Positions 57,956-64,000 of a DNA stretch of 64,000 nt are shown here, piece after piece. Source of the stretch: Notolepis coatsorum (taxonomy: Eukaryota; Chordata; Actinopteri; Aulopiformes; Paralepididae); contig OZ020589.1 in assembly GCA_963971535.1 (NCBI GenBank), positions 86,565,796-86,629,795 of the forward strand, read 5' to 3'. The notes under the pieces were generated by a model that worked only from the letters and a program-made list of their open reading frames with translations, did not search any database and was not told the DNA's origin. Numbering within the stretch: the stretch's first letter is position 1; every line of letters begins with the position of its first letter. Both the position numbers and the translations under genes were made by a program.

Positions 57956-58011
57956 GGGACCCTGATAATAAACAAGAGACAAAATCAAGTTTCAAGATTT
58001 TATTAGCATTT

Positions 58012-58018
58012 AAAATAA
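58012..58018 (-). terminator. Possible polyadenylation signal of the DUF7869-like gene
   Basis: Minus strand TGCTAATAAAATCTTG (plus CAAGATTTTATTAGCA, about 57991-58006) lies about 80 bp after the stop codon. Confidence 0.5.
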
Positions 58019-58080
58019 CACGAGATAAAAATAGACATGCTAAAGTCAATGTTCAATGTTCTGATGGCCTCTCCAGATGA

Positions 58081-61000
58081 TCACCGTGGTCTTTTTGAAC
58101 CGCCGCTGGATATTTTGGCTGGTGGTGCCGGGCATGTTACGTCCTGGGCTTCCTCATCACAGAACTCTCTGATCTTGTGGAACAGATAGTGTTGTCTTGC
58201 AGAGTCCAGTCCCGGTGGTGGCAGCACAGGAAGTCCATCTATAGGCGGCAGGACACGGACGTCACGGAGCAGCTGGAATCTGGTTTCAGCGCCATCAATA
58301 GACATCTTTGCCACAACCACACCAGGTTCCTTGGAATCAAAGCTGCAATAATAAAGTGAAACGTTAGTACAGGGCACATAACAATATCAATGCATTTGTA
58401 TCATTTACCAATGACATTCTTTGCACTAAAGTGTGAATAATTAATTACAGTAAATACACAACACACAGTGACCACACCCACCTAAAGTGCTGGTACTGCT
58501 TGATCTGTGGCAGTGGCTTGAAGTAAGGCCCCAGATGTTCCTGCCAGTTGTAGGACTGCACGATTACAGTGCCATCTTCCTTTCCCACTAGCTGTGGTAT
58601 GTTGATTCCAGCCACTGAGCTGTCCCTTACGACTGCTGCAATCTCATCAAGAGTGTTCACCTTGGTCTTTCTGAAACGCTGCTTGAGAAGCCCAAAGAAA
58701 CTGTCCGGGGAAAACTTTGTGTGGCCTACAATCAGCAGGTGGAGATTGACACGATGGTGAAGACCATGTAGCGCTCGCCACGCTAAGTACCACAACATGT
58801 ACTTGTTCTTGTTTTGGCCACTGCAGTTGTCACAGTGAAGGTCAACATCTGTCTCCCCAAGACCATGGTCTTTGAAGAAGTGGTGCAGGTAGCTTATGAC
58901 GGCGTTGCTACCTTTGCTGGACTCCATCCCCTCATCCACCAAATAGTTGACTTGCCGTGGAATCGCCTCACAGCAAACACCGAATATGCTGCACTTGCGT
59001 GGAGCCAAGAAGTACATGGGCCCTGGTTGAAGGGGGTCTGATGGGTAGTGCACCTGCAATAAATGAATAAGGATTTTAGAAAGAAAAAAAAGGGAGCAAT
59101 GCAGTAGTTATAACAATTATAACATGATGTTGTGAAAGAGGGCTTGGTATGTAGTCACCTTTTGAGCGTAGTCGAAACTGTAATGCATTGTCAAGGGCTT
59201 GCTTGCCGGTGGCACATGACCACCCAGAGAAAGACCATCACCGATCTCCTTGGCGGCTTTAAGCATGCCCTTGTAGGCAGCCCGCTCGGAGGTTACATGC
59301 GCCAGATGTTGTTCCTGCTGCTTCAGCTTTGCAGACTTCTCAGCCTCTGGCAGATTGGCACTTTTGAAAATCTGAAAAAAAAAAGTTAAGTAAATGATGA
59401 TTAATATTAATAATAATAAACTGTATTTGTATAACACTTTTCATACAGAAGTTGCAGTTCAAAGTTCATAACACTGTGATGTTCACTAACCAGATAATTG
59501 TTCTTCTGACACACCCAGCAAAGATCAGACATTGGTTTGATTGCTCTGATATGACTCAGTAATTGCCTCCAGAGGGACTTAAATGTGGACAGGCCCACTG
59601 CTCGCTGGTCTGAAAGATTAATAAGAACACATGTTAGCACAATGTCATTCATTTTCAAGCTTTGTTTTTATTTGACAAAGACCTATTTGACCTATTTCTT
59701 TGACAAAGATTTGCTTACACCTACCAACTGGCATTGCCTTGGTATATAAACGCCACACAGATGCCTTCGTGACGCAAGATGGTAACAGCTGACCGGTAAA
59801 GTTCTTTTGGTGTGCCTGGCGTCCAGGGAGGTGAACAGCATGATCTTCTGCATAATTCAACACAAATTGAACTACTTTTTCGATATCTTCATATTTTATG
59901 CAATGCTTGTTGTTGTGTGGCGATCGCTTCTTTGTGCGAAGACACATGCCATTTTCTGACATGTGTTTGCTTATTGCAATCAAGCGATCCTTACCTATTC
60001 TTGGGAGAGAAGAGGGGGGGGGGGGGAGACAGAGAGAGAGATAGTTAGATCATCATCATCACAAGTACTGGTACCTGTCTGTACCACACCCAGTCTACAT
60101 GATTGTGGAGACAGAGACAGAGAAGTTAGATCATCATCATCATCAATCATCATCATCACAAGTACCGGTACCTGTCTGTACCACACCCAGTCTACATGAT
60201 TGTGGAGACAGAGAGAGATAGTTAGATCATCATCATCAATCATCATCATCATCACAAGTACCGGTACCTGTCTGTACCACACCCAGTCTACATGATTGTG
60301 GAGACAGAGAGAGATAGTTATTGTAATTGTGGCACAAATCAAAAGACACAAATAGTGTCTTTGGTCTATACTATCTGCTATACTTTATACTATACTATGC
60401 TACTATACTCTACTATAATGTACTATAATTAGTTTTAATAAAATGGGGGACCCTGATAATAAACAAGACTAATCAAGTTTCAAGATTTTATTATCATTTA
60501 AAAAAAAATAGGCATGATGTACTATATTAGTTTTAAATAGACAATAATAATAACTTACCCGTGGATGAAGAGGAAAGCTTCACGGCAGATTTGTATCGCC
60601 CCGAAGAAATAGTTTGTGTAAGCACGTTGTCTTTTTTTGGAAAACGATTTATTTCCGATAGTCCATTCTGACTTTCGACCAAAAGCCTGGAGCTGCGCCA
60701 TAATAATCAAGTCTTTATGATCCTCTTCGAGAGCCGCTATCTCAAAACGCCTTGTGTAAACTTCATCACGGTCCAATTTTGTGATACATGACCGCCGATT
60801 AAGAATGTCATTTTCTTTATCAACCTGGACGCATTTACAAGTAAATCGCAAAAGTCTTTCCATTTGGCGTTCGTGGTTCTCGTCAGATTCAACTTCCACA
60901 ACGCACATTACGTGTTCTACCTTGTCTCCAAATCCGTTAGGTGTGTTGTCACCATCATCAGATTCTGGCTCTGCCTCGTCTTCAAATCCGTTAGTTTTGT

Positions 61001-61271
61001 CACCATCACCACCATCACCATCATTTTCTGGCTCTGCCTCGTCTTCAATAGTGTTGTCACCATCATCATCATCTGCCTCTAACTCGTCACAATTGTCTTC
61101 TTCTTCTGAACCAGAATCTGAGTTTCTTTTTGGATTTTTCTTCTGCGGAAAGAAATCCGTGATGAATGTTCCTAAAGCGCGTTCGTCTTCAACACAGTGT
61201 GCTCCGAAGTGAGCAAACCGGTTTAATGCCTCGGCAAGTGCCCTCGCTGTGGGTTGCTGACTGGGTTCCAT
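58081..61271 (-). CDS. DUF7869-like protein, six exons, 717 aa predicted
   Basis: Proposed exons on the minus strand: 61271-60559, 59999-59725, 59609-59491, 59371-59159, 59053-58482 and 58342-58081. All introns are GT-AG, phases agree, and the sum is 2154 nt without a stop. The ATG is in a CACCATGG context; an upstream ATG (61283) would add four residues. Exon 1 encodes an acidic region with two EDEAEPE repeats. Exon 3 has a CWVC pair. Exon 4 is coiled-coil-like (KLKQQEQHLAHVTSERAAY). Exon 5 has HCDNCSGQNKNKYMLWYLAW (about residues 513-532) and VGHTKFSPDSFFGLLKQRF (about 549-567), the signature of DUF7869, found in many animal transposon-like proteins and probably an RNase H-like fold. Exon 6 is a short basic tail. 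Intactness suggests recent or selected function. Its reaction is unknown to me, and a transposase role is inference. Confidence 0.68.
60045..60318. repeat. Tandem repeat of about 85 bp, three units, in intron 1
   Basis: Each unit has a TCATCATCAT stretch, AAGTACCGGTACCTGTCTGT, CCCAGTCTACATGATTGTGG and AGACAGAGAG. GTACCGGTAC is palindromic. Confidence 0.9.
60443..60520. repeat. Extra partial copy of the gene-less unit start, in intron 1
   Basis: GGGGGACCCTGATAATAAAC then AATCAAGTTTCAAGATTTTA, matching 57141-57215. Confidence 0.75.
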
Positions 61272-61360
61272 GGTGACTGGCAAACATGCACTGCCCTGCT
61301 CTCTGTTTAATACTCACCGATCAATGGCATCAACTTAATGACGTCACCGCCTGACCAATA

Positions 61361-61466
61361 AGCATTTAGATGTAAATACATGTAGTGTGGTAGTGAAAGA
61401 CACAACAACTAGGTTAACCTTCTGTAGTGTGGTAGTGAAAGGTTAACCTTCTGTAGTGTGGTAGTG
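61361..61466. repeat. Right-hand end of the gene-containing unit with 29-bp minisatellite
   Basis: AGCATTTAGATGTAAATACA resumes the unit exactly where it broke at 58077, followed by three minisatellite units. A further half unit is at 61641-61669, after an AT-rich insert (61467-61640). Confidence 0.85.
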
Positions 61467-62320
61467 ACGGATAAAAAAACGGATAAATAGTTTTTTTCAC
61501 CATATTTCTAATATTTATTTTTGCTAAATACCAATTATAAATATCTCGACGAATTACCTCTGAATATGAATCAAAAAAAATATTAAAGATTCGCTCACTA
61601 GTTCTACCAGAAACGGAGTTGAGGCGAAGCATTACTAAGCTTCTGTAGTGTGGCAGTGAAAGGGTTAACGCGCCCTCATCGCGCCGCAGCGCAGTTTACA
61701 TCAGGGCCCCCACAATAATGAAAAAGCCGATGAAAAAGCCATTTTTTATCACTCCGTTTCCGTATTAAATTAATTTACTTTTAGCCATTAGGTTGGAAAA
61801 AATGCACCCTACCGAAATTCGTTCGCTCATAAAATTCGAACTGTGTTTTAATGGTTTTTAATTAAGTTAAAACACACGTTTTATAAAGGCCGTAAAGGCC
61901 TCTTTTTTTTTAATCTTTTTTTTAGACACTGCGTTACGTTGCTTATAAATCATCTGAACTTATAACATTAAGATAGTGTATTAATAGTGTGTTATTCTAA
62001 AGCTAATGACGTCTGTGTGTTAACACCTATTAAGTACAGTACTTGGCCCCTGTGGACAGGCCCCACAGCCCGCGCATGTAGTTTTTTCTCCTCACTTGGA
62101 AGAAAATTTGTGGAACTATTATAACAATAATTACCTCATTTACAAGTTGTATTTAAGTTTGCAACTAAGGGCAAATAAGGGAACACATCAATGACAATTC
62201 AAATATGTAAAAAAAATCAAGATTTCGATTTTTAGGATTTTCTAAACAGCAAGACATTTTCTTCATTTCAGAGCACCTCCCCCTTTGCGGATCAAATCGG
62301 GTTTGGTCACGGCGAGTCAC
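61467..62320. other. Unassigned right flank of the 5.5-kb insertion
   Basis: AT-rich, no supported ORF; ends with GGTTTGGTCACGGCGAGTCAC at the insertion edge. Confidence 0.5.
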
Positions 62321-64000
62321 ATATGTCTCCTTACCTGCTAAACTTAATACGACTTGTAAATATGTTTAATTCTTGCTAAATTGTATAGTTCTAATTATCC
62401 CCGTATTCATGGGAACTACAACGCGTCACGTACATGCACGCGCGCACACACAAACAGCGGCGTGTGCGGTTGATAGGTGTTAAATCACTGAGTGATACCA
62501 ATACATTCCATGCAAATCATTCAGAGCGAGAGGGGGGAGGGATAGTTTGTTTCTCACATTGTCGCTGTCTGTGAACTCACTGCTCTCTGAAAAGCTATCT
62601 CGGCCATGGGGCTGCATATTTCTCAAACAAATCATATACCGTTTATAAGATCTATTTTCTGGTATTCCAAGTATAGTCAGGATAATAGAACCTGTGTTGG
62701 AGCCAAAAAGCCTTTCTGTTTATTTCATTTTATTTGTACTCACGTGCAGAGGTGTGGCATTTTCAGTCACCATGGCAACCACCACAGGGGTTGGTTACCC
62801 ATTTATACTGATCAGTGGGTGACGAGCGGCAGGTGTGCAAGGGGATAGCCAAACAGTTTTTGACCGTGTTCGTGTTGATGTGCCGTATAGGTCGGCGTTC
62901 AGTGTAATTAGGAAAAGAGTTTTTTGTATTATATTATTTGGTTGATAATGGTCAATAAAAGGATTGGCATATCGAAAATGATACGAGCACTCTGGACATT
63001 GAATTCTTCAAGCACGCGTCTAACTCAAGCCAGCCCACTTGCCCCTCGCAGTAGGCTTATAGGTAATGGATCTACAACCTGCATTATCATTCTCGAGAAT
63101 ACACTTTTCATTGGCCGTGTTTCCAGCTCCTCACGGACTTGACGGAATGTTATGAATTAAACGTTTATTTATAATAGCATTTGAATCCACCATTTAGGGC
63201 TAAACTGTTACGGTGTATAAATATTGCCTAACAAATCAAATGTAATGTGTCTCGGAACATTGGCTTGCAGTTGCATTATTTCAAACTAAAGAAATGTGAA
63301 TTCAAGAAGTTAAAACGAATAACAGGCTGAAAAAACAATTGTTTTAGAATCCAAAGCCTTTTATGCACCGCCTAGCCTATATTTTACGCACAACGAGCTC
63401 CCATTGGCTGGTGCAGATTTCTGACAACGTGATTGGTTCAGATGCATCAAACCTGTCAAAACGTGGTGTGTGTGCTGTGAAAAGGTGTTAGACATCGCAG
63501 AGGTATCAGAGACTCACTATCCCCATCCAAATTCTAAACAACAGATTGGCTTTTCATAATATGTATGAATTATCTCTTGCAATAATATCCACAGGACTTG
63601 ACTTTTTGCAGTCGTTGTGTTTGTGTGTGTGTCACGAACACACACGCCAACTATCTCCTGCGTGCGGAGCGGACATTTTCTCACAGCTGATAGAGAGAAA
63701 AAAAGCAAGAGTTGAGTATAGAGTTGTGCTCAGCTAAATGACTAAATGTAAATGTATACATATCCCTTACCCACTCTAGTAGTTAATTCAAGCGGGCTAC
63801 AAACCTATACTGTATTGATCACACTAACTACCCCCATTCAGCCCTAATTGTTCCCTGCTGTACATATTTATAGGGTACTTCAGTCTCATCATATTGACTT
63901 TTCAATTGCAAATCTATCAGATGAGATGGCAGATGAGGGTGTTAGGAAATGGGGGAAAAGTACAACCCAATATGCGGATTGACGGAGGAGCCCCAGAACT
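62321..64000. repeat. Second unit, right arm (to window end)
   Basis: Copy of 53385 to about 55062, with only scattered single-base differences (e.g. near 63138 and 63224). Confidence 0.9.

Larger units (their letters stand above)
56785..62320 (-). mobile_element. 5.5-kb insertion in the second unit, carrying a DUF7869-like gene
   Basis: Sequence absent from the first unit. It starts GTGACCAGG and ends GAGTCAC, with only 5 bp of inverted ends (GTGAC/GTCAC), and lies between ATAT (56781-56784) and ATAT (62321-62324). It contains a piggyBac-3'-end-like piece (56820-57120), two gene-less repeat units (57141-57955), the six-exon gene, minisatellites and unassigned flanks. It may be one transposon or a composite. 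Confidence 0.6.

Noticed and set aside
59995..60351. Open frame with Met/Asp repeats on the minus strand
   Set aside because: Intron 1 tandem repeat rich in TCATCA; not spliced into the gene model.
60781..61212. Plus-strand Ser/Pro-rich 143-aa frame
   Set aside because: Antisense to the acidic exon 1 of the DUF7869-like gene.
56785..62320. Whole insertion as a simple piggyBac element ending at TTAA 56628 and 61669
   Set aside because: The insertion edges defined by the empty-site arm are at 56785 and 62320, not at TTAA, and the encoded protein is not a piggyBac transposase.

Overview
The window looks like vertebrate, most likely teleost fish, nuclear DNA made almost wholly of nested transposable elements. 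I found no single-copy host gene, operon or bacterial signal. The repeat repertoire points to a teleost: BEL/Pao and ERV-like LTR elements, several L2/CR1/Rex-type LINEs, a Tx1/L1-type LINE, piggyBac, hAT and Harbinger-like DNA elements, and LINE tails of the type ending in the cattttaca/gacgcttttatccaaagcgac motif. Species is not determined.

Layout. 1-2810: 3' half of a BEL/Pao element (integrase plus LTR) sitting in an L2-type LINE (2811-3410). 3.4-4.8 kb: simple repeats and LINE tails. 4835-5448 and 18663-18775: one 30-bp minisatellite split by a 13.2-kb LTR element (5449-18658, TSD TAGT) with two 1.44-kb LTRs, a gag-like ORF with a zinc knuckle, no recognisable pol, and a nested LINE. 19007-25798: a piggyBac transposon between TTAA sites. 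Its transposase gene can be read as nine in-frame exons, seven of them identical 144-bp exons in a 250-bp tandem array. 26.4-28.5 kb: one LINE nested in another. 30385-45657: a 5'-truncated Tx1/L1-like LINE with a 12-bp TSD, split by a BEL/Pao element (33195-44653, TSD GTTAG). That BEL element itself carries a Harbinger-like MITE in pol and a 747-bp LINE fragment in one LTR. 45.7-51.9 kb: an LTR-like fragment, short dispersed retroelement tails, a DDE transposase exon remnant and a hAT derivative (50318-51472, 8-bp TSD). 51988-64000: a recent tandem duplication of a 3.4-kb unit made of a TTAA-flanked MITE plus a piggyBac 5' region. The second unit is interrupted by a 5.5-kb insertion that holds an apparently intact six-exon gene for a 717-residue DUF7869-like protein, next to tandem copies of the same element lacking the gene.

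The two most notable items are the piggyBac gene with a symmetric-phase tandem exon array (21829-23472), which predicts a 959-residue transposase with seven extra 48-residue RG-rich repeats, and the six-exon DUF7869-like gene (58081-61271) flanked by gene-less tandem derivatives of its own element. Insertion order can be read from the TSDs: the Tx1-like LINE first, then BEL, then the MITE and the LINE fragment inside BEL. All family names come from motif reading by eye; no database search was run.
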